In this document: piece after piece, positions 34,698 to 45,245 of the stretch
How positions within the stretch are numbered: the first letter of the stretch is position 1
How the letters are laid out: each line of letters opens with the position of its first letter
Source of the DNA: Sacculina carcini
Lineage: Eukaryota > Arthropoda > Thecostraca > Sacculinidae
Reading direction: 5' to 3'
NCBI GenBank assembly: GCA_916048095.2
Contig: OU696572.1
Coordinates: 6,219,362-6,283,361 of the forward strand
DNA: 64,000 nt
Translations under genes and position numbers: made by a program
Notes under the pieces: model-generated
Told to the model about the DNA's origin: nothing
The model's input: the letters and a program-made list of their open reading frames with translations, nothing else
Database searches by the model: none

Positions 34698-35321
34698 AGC
34701 GTACACCGGAGCAACTTTCGTGTCTATGCGATGTTCAACTCCAGGTACGTTAATGACGGGGAAACCCGTGGGGTGCTCGCAGAGTCGAATGAAGTCCGCC
34801 GATGTTCGCACATTCTCGAAGCCAGCACCGTCCGTTTTCGGTTCACGTACTGCGCTGACGTGCGCCCATGATGGGTGAGGGCGCGTGGCAGGCTGCTCGC
34901 TGCGAGTGGACAGATAAGTCGCACTGTCTGTGAGACGTTTGTTGCACAAATCCACCACTAGGCCAAACTCCCTGAGAAAGTCGGCGCCCAGTATCGGTGA
35001 TGGGACCGCTGCCACAAGGAATTTAAATTTGTACATGCGACCAAGGCCAAGATCAACGTCGACAGGAAAGTTCGTCTTGTACACCTCGATCTTGGAGCCG
35101 TTAGCAGCGCGTAACAACAGCCTGCTGAGTGGGGAAGACTGTGCTTTCGATGCCGGTATCAGAGACACTTCGCTGCCGCTGTCGACCAGGTAGCGTCGGC
35201 CCGTGCGGTCGACGACGTGAAGCTGGTGGCAATCGGAGTCGCAACCGGTCAGAGCCACTACTGCCGGCTGCCGAACGCGTTTCCCGACAAGTCCGATGTG
35301 AACGAGGACGGACTGGTGCAT
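34698..35321 (-). CDS. Protease of gypsy G2
   Basis: RRYLVDSGSEVSLIP holds the active-site D-S-G of a retropepsin, followed by LRAANGSKIEVY and the late motif SPILGADFLREFGLVVD. The frame overlaps Gag by 64 bp in the -1 frame, compatible with programmed frameshifting between Gag and Pol. The RT frame lies in the same frame after a single TGA. Confidence 0.9.
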
Positions 35322-36103
35322 TTACGGGTTGCCGCGCGCCACTGGCGGTGATATCTGCACCAGCGGCTGACGTACGCCCTGGTTTTCGACGCCGATAATC
35401 CCTGCTCATGTGCGACCGGCTCTCTGCGAACGACTGCTGGTTTGCGTCTGCCTCGCTGCATTGCTGAGACAGTCGCTGTCACTTCCCCGGCTGAAGTACC
35501 TTCTGTTACCAGCGCAGTGAGCTGGAGGGACACTGCCGCGGCTTCTAGACTGGGCTGGTGGTGGCTGTCGGCAAGCACTGCTACCTCAACCAGCGACATG
35601 GTCTTCAGCCACTCACGACACAGCAGCCGCAGCGCTTCAGGCATCCGGGCGAGGAAAAACTCCACGATGATGTCGTATTTTGTATCACTCGGATACAACG
35701 CCTCGATGTCACTGTACAGCTGTGAGGGCATGCGTGAGCCAAGTTCGCTCGGTATACTGAGCAAACGTCTCAAACGCTCAGCCGTCGACAACTGTAAGCG
35801 TTGGCGCAGCCGGCTGCACAGCTGCGTGTAGCAATCATTTGCTAGAGGTTTCGCTGTGGCAATGTCTTTGACGATCCTGAACTGGCAAGCGGGCGGTCTG
35901 GCCAACACCTTCCGCATCTTTGCTGATTGGGTCTTGACGCCGCCGTCTACAAAAAGATTTTTGCACATGGCCAGCCATGTGTCAACATCTGACTCGTCGA
36001 ACATTGGTAGTTCCACTTTGATCCCTGAGCAAGACTGCTCTGCTGCATGACACGAGCATCGCGTTGCTTGCTTATCTTGCTGTAATGCCTTTTCTTGCTC
36101 CAT
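35258..36103 (-). CDS. Gag of gypsy G2
   Basis: The likely start is the ATG at 36,101-36,103 (MEQEKALQQDKQ), shortly after the LTR and primer-site-like leader; the open frame continues upstream into the LTR without a start that makes sense. The capsid-like region has FDESDVDTWLAMCKNLF, MPSQLYSDIEALYP and FFLARMPEALR. Near the C-terminus a WCRYHRQWRAATRKC motif replaces a CCHC knuckle, as in some Ty3/gypsy lineages where a C-x2-H...C motif ends Gag. About 281 codons. Confidence 0.85.
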   Translation of the reverse strand: MEQEKALQQDKQATRCSCHAAEQSCSGIKVELPMFDESDVDTWLAMCKNLFVDGGVKTQSAKMRKVLARPPACQFRIVKDIATAKPLANDCYTQLCSRLRQRLQLSTAERLRRLLSIPSELGSRMPSQLYSDIEALYPSDTKYDIIVEFFLARMPEALRLLCREWLKTMSLVEVAVLADSHHQPSLEAAAVSLQLTALVTEGTSAGEVTATVSAMQRGRRKPAVVRREPVAHEQGLSASKTRAYVSRWCRYHRQWRAATRKCTSPSSFTSDLSGNAFGSRQ

Positions 36104-36130
36104 TACGAGCACTGAGTTCGGGGTCACCAC

Positions 36131-36320
36131 TGTAGCGAACGCAAATACGGTAGGAACACTAGCCGTGTATTGTCGCCACAACTCTTGACAAGCGAATGAA
36201 CAGGCACTGGTTGAGCTTACAAACCCGCACACTCAAGCACACGCGCTAAACTATCGGTCGTTGACCCCACCGGTCACGCGCGGTCACAATACTGCTTGCG
36301 CCAGGCGCGTGGGGCCTACA
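36131..36320 (-). mobile_element. 5' LTR of nested gypsy G2
   Basis: 190 bp. It reads TGTAGGC...TTCGCTACA on the minus strand, followed at once by GTGGTGACCCCGAA. The target duplication AGTT lies just outside at 36,321. Confidence 0.95.
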
Positions 36321-37239
36321 AGTTTATTGATGTGTGCTCGGAGAATATCAGAAATTAGAGACGGTTCGGGGAAAGTGCAGCACTTATAGACTTGAACTCC
36401 GCTTACCTGCAGATTTGAGTATCTCGTCGGCTGTGGAAATATCAAGTGTCAACGTATAGACCCAGCGCCAGTGCGTCATGCATCAGGTTACTTGCATGTC
36501 ACCGACGTATGGTCTAGATTGACAATCGACGTGACACAATACAGACAGCGTAAATATTTGTCAATGGTAGATTGTGGCCCAGGACGATTTACGATCTGGC
36601 GTCAACTGAGAGTGGATACTGCCGAAGAAGTCACCAGGGCACTAGACGAGGTGTTTCGACAGAGGGGTCCAGTGTTGGAAGTGTTAATGTACAACAGTGC
36701 TGTCTTCAAGTCTGCGACAATACAGCAGCTCATGCAGGAATGGAACATAACCCGTTTTTCCGTGCCGCATATCGTCCCAGCGGAAATGTAATAGTGCAGA
36801 GATCACCGCACAATCAGGATAATTGCCGAGCGTGCTTAGATTACGCCCCTTATGGCGGTATTTTGGTAAAATGTGTTACCAAGGAGTGATCAGCAGATAT
36901 CGTCAGTGCCCCATCATGCTGTGACAGCTATGAGTGGCGGTGTCCTCAGCTTGATACAGAAATGGATTATTACGTGCCTGAGTCAACTATAAAAGTTGGA
37001 GATGAAGTGTGGGTAAAACCTGCAATGTCAGATGTACATCAAAGTGGACCCCAGGCACTGTGACGAAGGTTAACACACCGAACAATATATGTGTGGATGG
37101 TGTTGCGAGGCACATTCTGGATATCCGTCCGGTCAATCGGCAAGATGAAAGTGAGCATAGAGATACAGAGAGTGAAGCTGATGCGGTGGAAGCTCATCTA
37201 GAAAGGTCTGGAATACAGTATCCGGAGAGCATACTGTGA
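36321..37239 (+). pseudogene. RT remnant joined to integrase, outer element
   Basis: The RT resumes after the nest and, after LNSAYLQI and a stop, passes by an internal deletion into integrase: RIDPAPVRHASGYLHV near 36,450, catalytic LTIDVTQYRQRKYL near 36,520, and VLEVLMYNSAVFKS where the second Asp is replaced (Tyr-Asn instead of Asp-Asn). The Glu region (RPSGNVIVQRS) has Gln for Glu. GDEVWVKP near 37,003 and VDGVARHILDIRPVN near 37,095 form the C-terminal domain. Two changed catalytic residues mean the encoded integrase could not be active. Confidence 0.8.
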
Positions 37240-37326
37240 GATGCTCGCAACCACAGCGCCGACCGCCAGCGTGGATGGCTGATTATGAGGTGGAATGATA
37301 CAATGATTGATCTATAGATCAAGAGG

Positions 37327-37707
37327 TGTGGTTGTGTGTGCGTGTGGGCAGTTGTGCTTGTGTGCTTGTAAGAGTGAGTGCTAGCGTGTACTGCGTGCAC
37401 TGGTGGTTAGAGCGGCACTGGATCAGGTTGTCATTGTGCGCGGTGACGTAGAGTCACGTGACAGTAGTATCGGCCGCTGATTGGCTGTTAAAGAAGAGAT
37501 TAAGTGAGATAAAAATTGTTAGTAGGTGTGTGTGTGTGCGTGTGGGGAGTTGCGTGGTTGGGTTGGGCAGTGGCAGGAGAGTGTGGTGTGAATGGAGATT
37601 TGTGCGATAGATAGCTGACATGTGAATTAGCCTGTGTTGCGTTGACAGTGTTTTGTGTATATTTAACCGTTATGGACTCATTCTTCATTGTATAGCCTAA
37701 TCGCACA
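37327..37707 (+). mobile_element. 3' LTR of outer element
   Basis: Starts TGTGGTTGTGTGTGCG after a GATCAAGAGG purine tract. It carries a small insertion (AGAGTCACGTGACAG-type sequence near 37,450) absent from the 5' LTR. It is followed by TCAAATATATCGGCATTGTG, which also follows the 5' LTR, so either the LTR is longer than assumed or a second leader begins here. Confidence 0.75.
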
Positions 37708-37831
37708 TCAAATATATCGGCATTGTGAAGTGTTTTTTTCGACTGACATGGAAAAATCTCTGGAAATTTTTTCGACTGACAAAAATAAATTTCGACTGGC
37801 AGCAAAAACTCATTCTGAATGCAGTGAAGAG

Positions 37832-38194
37832 TCATAACATCTCTGGTTGATATGTATGTGCACTGACAAAGCCAGCAACGTGTTTCGCAGACTGTTCCCA
37901 ATTTACTTTAGGCTCATCATCATCATCATCATCACTATCATCACTAATTTCATCTAAATAATCTTCTACTATATTGTTGATGAGTTCCTCGTCTGTGATA
38001 TTGAATGATACAGCCTGATTTCTGTCCATCCATTCCTGTAACGCTTCATCTGTCACTTTGAGATGCACATTTTCCACAATTTCCCTCAGCTCACTTACCA
38101 CTGAATTTTTCATGCTACCTCCAAACTCTTCAGACTCCTCATCACCCTCATCATCAAAGATCATCAAATGGTACAATTCGCGCCAGCATCGCAT
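37832..38194 (-). pseudogene. Pogo/Tigger-like transposase C-terminal fragment
   Basis: An acidic minus frame of 120 codons with VTDEALQEWMDRNQAVSFNI, TDEELINNIVEDYLDEI and a run of Asp from an ATC microsatellite, then KVNWEQSAKHVAGF. This resembles the acidic C-terminal tail of pogo/Tigger-derived proteins. No DDE core or DNA-binding domain is present. The assignment rests on similarity recalled by eye. Confidence 0.45.
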
Positions 38195-38202
38195 ACTTTT
38201 CG

Positions 38203-38321
38203 CGTGGCGATGAATTCGACACTGGTTGAGCTTACACGCACGCGCGCTAAACTATAGGTCGTTGACCCATCGGTCAAGCGCGTTTACATCGTCCATTGCG
38301 CCAAGCGCGTGGTGCCTACAC
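38203..38321. mobile_element. Truncated LTR of the gypsy G2 type
   Basis: From ACTGGTTGAGCTTACA to GGTGCCTACA the sequence follows the distal part of the 190-bp G2 LTR with about 15% divergence. The first half is missing. It is a relic older than the full copy at 29.8-36.3 kb. Confidence 0.75.
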
Positions 38322-38456
38322 TACGTATGATCAGGTTTTATACACTTCCACATCAAGGCTATGCAACAATTACTAAGAGTCACGCATGTAAATATACTGT
38401 ACGTACGCAGTGTACGTACGCAAAGGTTTTTCAGCAACGTGAATTACAGCGCACGA

Positions 38457-38740
38457 CTGCACTTGTCATGAAGTTATGCTGCTGCGTGTCAAAATCGCCT
38501 TGATGAATTTTTACATCTTTGGAGCCTACCGAAATCCAGACAATAACGACTCTATCTACGAATGTCTATTGTCAGCAATATCAACAATTCAGGAGAAGGA
38601 CACCAAGTCAGCGTTTGTATTTGTGGGGGACATGAACGCCCATCCACCAGCAGCACAACAACCCCGCGATACACTCACATTAGCAGTGCCCCCTTCTCCA
38701 ACCAGACTTCCCGCTGCTTCAGGGCCGCCGCACCGAACTC
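38457..38740 (+). pseudogene. LINE endonuclease fragment
   Basis: FYIFGAYRNPDNNDSIYECL, then FVFVGDMNAHPP in which GDMNAH is the conserved Asp/Asn motif of LINE endonucleases. It is cut off by CA-rich sequence. A C-terminal fragment of the same kind of LINE lies just downstream. Confidence 0.75.
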
Positions 38741-38755
38741 TTCTCAGCATATTGT

Positions 38756-38960
38756 ACAAACACACACACGCAGTCGCGCGCACACACACACACACACATA
38801 CATACGCGCTCACACGCACACATGCTAATCAAACACTCCGCTGAACAGGTCAGCAAATACGCACATACATACACACATGTGCATAAATCACAATATACGA
38901 CAACGCACTACTCAAACAAGCACGCACACACACACACACACATACACACACATGTCCATG
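38756..38960 (+). repeat. CA-rich microsatellite tract
   Basis: Interrupted CA and CACG runs at 38,758-38,820 and 38,926-38,952, lying where the RT part of the LINE should be. Confidence 0.85.
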
Positions 38961-39790
38961 CAATTACAAAGATCAAGCACAACGACCACACGGTATACAT
39001 CCAAACAGCATTACCAATGCATGGCTCCAATTCGTTGTCGTACAAAGCAATTCCAACGTTGCTTTCTCCCGGTCACTGTGGCTACTTGGAACACGTTGAA
39101 GGAGGAGGCTTTATCGCAGAACAATTTGAAGACATTCAAAGCCAAAGTAAATGAAATGCTACTGAAAGAGCGGAATTGACTATTGAGTCTAATTAATTGT
39201 TTATTTATTCATATTTATTGTTATTTATTCATATTTATTCATGTTTATTGTTATTTATTTTTCTATTTATTTATATTTATTCTTATTTTACTCTCTTTTT
39301 ATTACTATTTATTATTGGTTGTTGTCACTTATTAAATTATACTTTTACTCAGTGTTGGCTGTTGTTGTTTATTGAATCATATTTATTGTTGTTGCTGTTT
39401 ATTGCATCATATTTATTGTTATTGCTGTTTATTGAAACAAATTTATTGGTGTTGTTGTTGTTTATTGAATCATATTTATTTGTGTTGTTGTTACTTATTG
39501 AATCATATTCTTATTTATTGTTGGATGTTTCTTATTGAATCATTTTTTTTTTATTGTTGGATGTTTCTTATTGAATCATATTTATTGTTCTTAATTGTTA
39601 TTTAATACTTATTTATTAATATTTATTCATATTTATTGATGGTTGTTATTTACTGAATCACATGTTTATTGTTGATTTTTATTATTTATTGAGGAACGTG
39701 GGCGGAGTGACATTATGGAGTGTTATCGGATGATGGCTTAATATTTATTGTTATTTATTTATTATTTTCTTTTCCAACTCTCTTTCTAGA
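38961..39790 (+). mobile_element. LINE C-terminus and 3' UTR, copy A
   Basis: The coding tail (to TGA 39,177) matches copy B at 44,200-44,460, including KFKAKVNEMLLKERN. The 3' UTR is made of TTTATTG-type text with about four copies of a 30-bp unit from 39,367 and a block GGAACGTGGGCGG that recurs in copy B. Copy A loses similarity near 39,790, before the TAA tail, where gypsy LTR sequence begins. Confidence 0.8.
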
Positions 39791-39799
39791 ATTTCTAGA

Positions 39800-41455
39800 A
39801 TTTGCGTTATTACAAAAATTACGAGTGTATGAACAGTGTGTGATTGTTTATTGAAGGTTGTGATTGAGAACCTACGTTTCGAGATTCTGAGAGCCTACGT
39901 TGTAACAAATGGCGACGAGGATGGGATTTCTGGATGTGTGAAAAATCTGGAAATTTGCTTATTTGTTTCTGAAGTTTTTCGACGTGTTTTGTTGGTTCTG
40001 CATTTACTTTTGCGTGTTTATACATACACGTACAACGCAAATTTCAACGTGCATTTCAAATACTGCTCTGTGAATTTCACTGAAATATTGTACACACGTA
40101 AAGTGCAATATTACCGATAGCGAGATGGCCGATCTAAAGGAGGTACTGAAGTTTATGCAGGAACATCTGTTACAACAGCAACAACAGATGACACTGCTTA
40201 CACAAGCACTGCTGACATCAGGGGTTTCACAAAATGCTGCTAATACTGCTGCTGTGCCTAATTTTGCGGCGTTTGACGCTAGTGCGGAGTTATGGTCGGA
40301 CTATTGGTTCAGATTTCTGATATTTTTTGGTGCACACTCCATTGCTGAAAACAAACAAGCTCAGGGTTTTCTACCCTATCAATCGCCGTCCACGTACAAA
40401 CTACTGTCCAATTTGGCTCGATAGAAAAGTCCCCCAAAATACATAAATGAGCTGGCATTGAGCGAGATCACTGTTTTCATGGAGGATCAGGTCAACCCGA
40501 AAACGTTCGTCATACGGGAGCGATTCAGATTCTGGTCGAACATGCAAAGTAATACGGGAGAAACAATAAAAGAACTAGCCGCGCGTATTAGCCATGACGC
40601 GGTTACATAAGATTTTTCTGCGATCAAAGATGCACAATATGAGGCGCTACGCACTCGTTTCATATACAGTGCCAACAATGAGGCGATTCTCACAGCTCTC
40701 TTCAAGGTACAGGACGATGAGGTTAATTTCTCCAAAACGATCACAATTGCCTTGGAAGACGAGGAAGAGGTCAGAGTAGCCAAGAAGACCGTGTACGACA
40801 TCACAAAAACTGTGAGTTTTGAGGGCCCAGAAACCTCTCGTAAAAAGTTAAACGACACGCGTACTTCAACAGCGTCTGGCAGCTGGGATGCCAACACTAC
40901 TACTACACCACCCGAGCTGAAAACACCAGTATGTTTGTGACGCTCCAAACCGGGTCATAAGGCGAACGTGTGTGCTCACAAAGAATACATGTGCAGGTAT
41001 TGCCAAGAGAAAGGTCATCTCGAAGCGGCATGTTTACAGAGAAAGTGTTCGCTCACATGTTCACAGCAGCCGCCAGTAGTCAGAAAAAGTTCAACTGATG
41101 ACCTGCTACAAATTTATCGTGAAAAACTACAGTTGCCAAAGTTTGAGGTTCCAGTTACAATAGATGGACTGTGATTCAGGTGCCGGAGTCAACTTCATAT
41201 GCGAAACTTTGTGGTGAAAACTTGGTAAGCCGGCACTAGAACAAGTGCAAACCAGCTACAGTTCAGCAAGTGAGCACCGCCTGGCAATTCTGGGAAAATT
41301 TCAAGGTCAGACCAAGGCGCATGTATCTACAATGCATTGCTGCCTTCCATCTGTGGGCACGTCCGTACCCAGCTTGAATCTATTGAGTCGGGACGCTATT
41401 GCAGCACTACATATCATGGGCGTAAATTTGTGTCGAGGCTCCGGGGGATGATGGT
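39800..41455 (+). pseudogene. Gypsy-type LTR end, Gag and protease start (family G3)
   Basis: A likely LTR end, TACGTTGTAACA at about 39,903, is followed by AATGGCGACGAGGATGG, a primer-binding-like leader. Gag starts at ATG 40,125 (MADLKEVLKFMQEHLLQQQQ) and continues through FAAFDASAELWSDYWFRF, then through stops at 40,422 and 40,607 to a single CCHC knuckle, CRYCQEKGHLEAAC, near 40,992. Further on LPSVGTSVPSLNLLSRDAI fits the late part of a protease region. RT and beyond are absent. Confidence 0.8.
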
Positions 41456-41895
41456 CATCATGCATTAGTTTTCAAAGTTGCTCAATTGACCCTCAACTAA
41501 CTTTGTCATATTCAATTTCAACACACATACCCCAATGTAAAGTATATTATATGTATTAACACATACACACACACACATATATACAAACACACATGTGGTA
41601 CCGGACACACACTACTATCGGACTGAACAGTATCACAGGCGTAAGCACAAACTTATTTAACGGAAATATAGGTGATGACAAACAAACATATTGATTTCAC
41701 TATGTTTCATATAATCAACACACGGTGAGCAAAAACACAAGGTGGTTAACACATAGAAAACAAGAGCAACATATAAGAAATATTTTCACATTATAGCATG
41801 TTGATACATAGCATTATCATAGATATTGGTGATGAATATCTATCTATTTAGCAAGAGCCAAACATAGAGATCCGCTGCTCAGACCTTCCGACAAA
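41456..41895. other. No gene recognised
   Basis: AT-rich sequence with scattered CA runs between a gypsy relic and the 3' end of a hAT transposase relic. Confidence 0.4.
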
Positions 41896-43475
41896 TTATC
41901 TAACTAGCACATTTATATCAACTGAATCGAGAATATATTTGTGTATATGAGCTAGGGCAATGTGGTTCAGATGTGTTTGCGACATTGTGCTTCTCAACCA
42001 TGTTTTGAGCCTACGGAGGGCAGAAAAACATCATTCTGACTCACAACTTGTTACAGGACAGACAGGAAGCAGCTTCAACAATGTCCGCATCTCAGAAAAC
42101 ATAGCTCTAGAAGCCGTCTCCATCACTCGATAGGCATCTTGAGCAGAACCAACAGACACAGCTTTTGTGGTGCCGATAAATATTGGGAACTGAAACTTCA
42201 GTCGTTCGAGATTTATTTCCGTGTAATGAGATACAACGGCTTCATTTACCGTTCCTGTGGTGATTATTTTTTCAAGTTGTATATATCGGTTTAGGCCTCT
42301 ACTGTCCCGTACGTCATTCTACTGCGTCCTGACACAATCCAGCATCTCAAAATACTGCATTTTATAATGTTGGCGAGCAGTATCTGTGAGGTATGATTTT
42401 GCATCTCCGCCGAATCTGATTGGCAGTTTCCTTTTGCGAGGCTGCATAATGTCCTCCAATCCTAGAGAGTTCACTTGTGATTCTGCCCAATCATACATTG
42501 CGCCGAATTCCTCTTCTCTCCTCCATGAATCTGGTTGGGTGATCGTCGATTTCACTGCTTCAACCATCCCTGGATAAGTAAACGCTTAAATTATTGCAAC
42601 AGTAATCTAGTGGGCAATCACAATGCGATATGATCAATAACCAAAATAACGTAATATTGTAACCAGAATGATGTTGAAAGTGGAACAGCACAAGTTTAGG
42701 AGGCATAAAAACTAGAATTTTACCTGAAAGAGTTTCAGATGAATTTCACCTGAAAGAGTTTCAGACCTGAAAGAGTTTCAGACCTGAAAGAGCTTCAGAC
42801 CTGAAAGAGTTTCAGACCTGAAAGAGTTTCAGACCTGAAAGAGTTTCAGACCTGAAAGAGTTTCAGACCTGAAAGAGTTTCAGACCTGAAAGAGTTTCAG
42901 ACCTGAAAGAGTTTCAGACCTGAAAGAGTTTCAGACCTGAAAGAGTTTCAGACCTGAAAGAGTTTCAGACCTGAAAGAGTTTCAGACCTGAAAGAGTTTC
43001 AGACCTGAAAGAGTTTCAGACCTGAAAGAGTTTCAGACCTGAAAGAGTTTCAGACCTGAAAGAGTTTCAGACCTGAAAGAATTTCAGACCTGAAAGAGTT
43101 TCAGACCTGAAAGAGTTTCAGACCTGAAAGAGTTTCAGACCTGAAAGAGCTTGAAGTCCACGACTCAACTACTCTACCACTTGAAAAGTTTTTTCAGCAA
43201 TGCACAATTCCAGAAACGTCACTCCTTTGCTGAATCTGTCATGCAGGCTCACTGCTGTTGTTCTAGCGTCGCCACTGCCTGTTTCAGCCATTTCGGCCAA
43301 ATAGTCTGAAATCAAGCGGTATTGCTTAATGGCACTAACGACGGGCTGTGAGCGGCACAACCAACGAGTCGGACACAGTGGCCGAATTTGACGAGCAGGA
43401 GGGTTTCCCGTAGACACCACGATATCTTTGAGCATTGACTGCAATAAAGACCTCAACATGCGCTTGTTTCAAGTT
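41896..43475 (-). pseudogene. hAT transposase relic (ZMYM1/DUF4371-like) with a repeat-filled intron
   Basis: On the minus strand, exon A (43,475-43,170) holds RPLCPTRWLCRS, the conserved R-P-x-C-x-T-R-W motif of this hAT group, and the following helical region. Exon B starts after an excellent acceptor (TTTACTTATCCAG) at about 42,570 and runs through SLGLEDIMQPRKRKLPIRF and KMQYFEMLDCV. After an in-frame TAG near 42,319 the frame goes on to the dimerisation end, FSALRRLKTWLRSTMSQ, where TGA replaces one codon just before it, and ends at 41,896. The interval of about 600 bp between the exons holds a 17-bp minisatellite. Confidence 0.8.
42722..43155. repeat. 17-bp minisatellite, 25 copies, hairpin-forming unit
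   Basis: The unit is ACCTGAAAGAGTTTCAG. One copy at 42,722-42,738, then 24 in perfect register from 42,748 to 43,155, with only a few substitutions (GCTTCAG, AATTTCAG). Each unit contains CTGAAA and TTTCAG, which pair around GAG, so every repeat can form a small stem. The array sits in the putative intron of the hAT relic. Confidence 0.97.
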
Positions 43476-43904
43476 GAATTTGTTTGTTCGATTTTTGTTT
43501 AAAGTGGCATTCTGAATCGCATCAAACATATAAACAATTAAAACTTGACCCAAGCACAGTAAAAATAACGTCTGGAACCGCTACTTGAAGAAATGGCGAC
43601 ATGCTATGGATGAAATAAAATGTCATGAAAACAAAATTCAGCTCAAGGTATTATCTATGCTTAGTAGCATATTACTATATCACTCTTGCTCATATTTATC
43701 AAATTTTCGAAAATCTGTATTGTTTCTTAATCAGTGGGGTAACAACGTCTTCAACTGCTATCTTGGCAGATCACTTTTGTATAATTTTGCTCATAGGGAA
43801 ATGCACATTCGGGAAATAATCATAGGGTATAAATTCCGAAATTGGGGTGATACACCCCACATCCCCTAGTATCTACGCTCCTGTCATTGCATAACTACAA
43901 GAAA

Positions 43905-45245
43905 CTCAAAGCTGACGTTTGAGAGTCACATTCGGAAGCTAGTTTGTTCGGCATCGCGGAAACTGGGAATTATAAGAAAGGCATATCGGATGTTCGGTAG
44001 CAGCACAATCTCAAAAAGTTGTTTTCGCTGTTTCATTTTGCCAATTCTGGAGTACTGCGCCCCCGTGTGGTCTTCTGCTGCGGATTGTCACCTCAATCTC
44101 ATCAACAGAGTTGTTAGAACTTGCAAGTTCCTCTGTGGTGACTTGGTTCTTGGTGATCTTTGCCATCGTCGAAAGGTCAGCAGCGTGTGCATGCTGTACA
44201 AGATCAAGCACAACGACCATCATCCGATGAGCAAGTCAATTCCTGATGATTTCGTGGCAACAAGAAGCACACGGTTTACATCCAAACAGCATTCCCAGTG
44301 CATGGCTCCAATTCGTTGTCGTACAAAACAATTCCAACGTTGCTTTCTTCCGGCCACTGTGTCTACTTGGAACACGTTGAAGGAGGAGGCTTTCTCGCAG
44401 AACAATTTGAACAAATTCAAGGCCAAAGTAAATGAAATGCTACTGAAAGAGCGGAATTGACTGTTGAGTCTTATTAATTGTATATTTATTCATATTTATT
44501 GTTATTTATTCATGCTTATTGTTATTTATTTTCTATTTATTTATATTTATTCCTATTTTACTCTCTATTTATTACTATTTATTATTGGTTGTTGTTATTT
44601 ATTAAATTATACTCTTACTCAGTGTTGGCTGTTGTTGTTTATTGAATCATATTTATTGTTGTTGCTGTTTATTGAGTCATATTTATTGTTGTTGTTGTTT
44701 ATTGAATCATATTTATTGTTGTTGCTGTTTATTGAATCATATTTATTGTTGTTGTTGTTTATTGAATCATATTTATTGTTGTTGTTGTTTATTGAATCAT
44801 ATTTATTGGTGTTGTTGTTTATTGAATCATATTTATTTGTGTTGTTGTTACTTATTGAATCATATATATATTTATTGTTGGATGTTTCTTATTGAATCAT
44901 ATGTATTGTTCTTGATTGTTATTTATTACTTATTTATTATTATTTATTCTTATTTATTGATGGCTGTTATTTACTGAATCACATATTTATTGTTGATTGT
45001 TATTATTTATTGAGGAACGTGGGCGGTGTGACATTATGGATTGTTATCGGATGATGGTTTATTATTTATTGTTATTTATTTATTATTTTCTTTCCAACTC
45101 TCTTTCTAGACTTTTTTCTCTTCGAACTCTCTTTCTCTCTGAATCTTTTGGGCGCTTCCGGTACATGGGGCCACCTTAGGGTGGTCATAGTGCTTGCACT
45201 CTTCCCATGCTACTGGATTTGCCTGTAATTAATAATAATAATAAA
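43905..45245 (+). mobile_element. LINE 3' part, copy B, with TAA tail
   Basis: The coding part (43,990-44,460) has SKSCFRCFILPILEYCAPVW, TRSTRFTSKQHSQCMAPIRC and WNTLKEEAFSQNNLNKFK, the end of a reverse transcriptase protein of the CR1/Jockey/I assemblage. The 3' UTR to 45,245 contains seven copies of a 30-bp unit (44,637-44,846) and ends TTTGCCTGTAATTAATAATAATAA. TAA-type tails are known for I-like LINEs. The long Leu/Ile-rich open frame in the 3' UTR is a by-product of the repeat. The start lies within the RT at the same sequence as 47,854 in copy C. Confidence 0.85.
44637..44846 (+). repeat. 30-bp tandem repeat in LINE 3' UTR, seven copies
   Basis: The unit begins GTTTATTGAATCATATTTAT and ends in a TTGTTGTTG(C/T)T-type run. 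Seven units are in exact 30-bp register. Copy A of the same LINE (from 39,367) has about four. Confidence 0.95.

Larger units (their letters stand above)
29791..36320 (-). mobile_element. Nested Ty3/gypsy retrotransposon (family G2), minus strand
   Basis: Its 190-bp LTRs (29,791-29,980 and 36,131-36,320) differ at 7 positions, about 96% identical, so this is a fairly young insertion. Ends are TGTAGCG...CCTACA on the plus strand. The host sequence AGTT is duplicated on both sides (29,787-29,790 and 36,321-36,324). On the minus strand, the 5' LTR is followed by GTGGTGACCCCGAA, a primer-binding-like leader; a purine tract CTGAGGGAGGGC precedes the 3' LTR. Gag, PR, RT, RNase H and integrase are all present. 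A further LTR element splits RNase H. Confidence 0.95.
27852..37707 (+). mobile_element. Outer LTR retrotransposon (gypsy-like family G1) with nested insertions
   Basis: The 5' LTR (27,852-28,218) and 3' LTR (37,327-37,707) match over their whole length; both start TGT(A/G)GTTGTG and end in (T/G)(A/C)ACA-like CA. The interior holds Gag, protease, the first part of RT, and after the nested element the end of integrase. RT core and RNase H are deleted. A purine tract TCAAGAGG precedes the 3' LTR. Similarity between the LTR regions continues about 45 bp past the assumed end, so the true LTR may be about 405 bp. Removing the nest leaves about 3.3 kb. Confidence 0.85.

Noticed and set aside
42722..43155. 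CRISPR array
   Set aside because: The 17-bp repeats are directly contiguous with no spacers, and the genome is eukaryotic.
44464..44977. Long hydrophobic open frames that look like membrane proteins (also at 39,197-39,605)
   Set aside because: They are translations of the 30-bp and TTTATTG repeats in LINE 3' UTRs; two frames are open at once.
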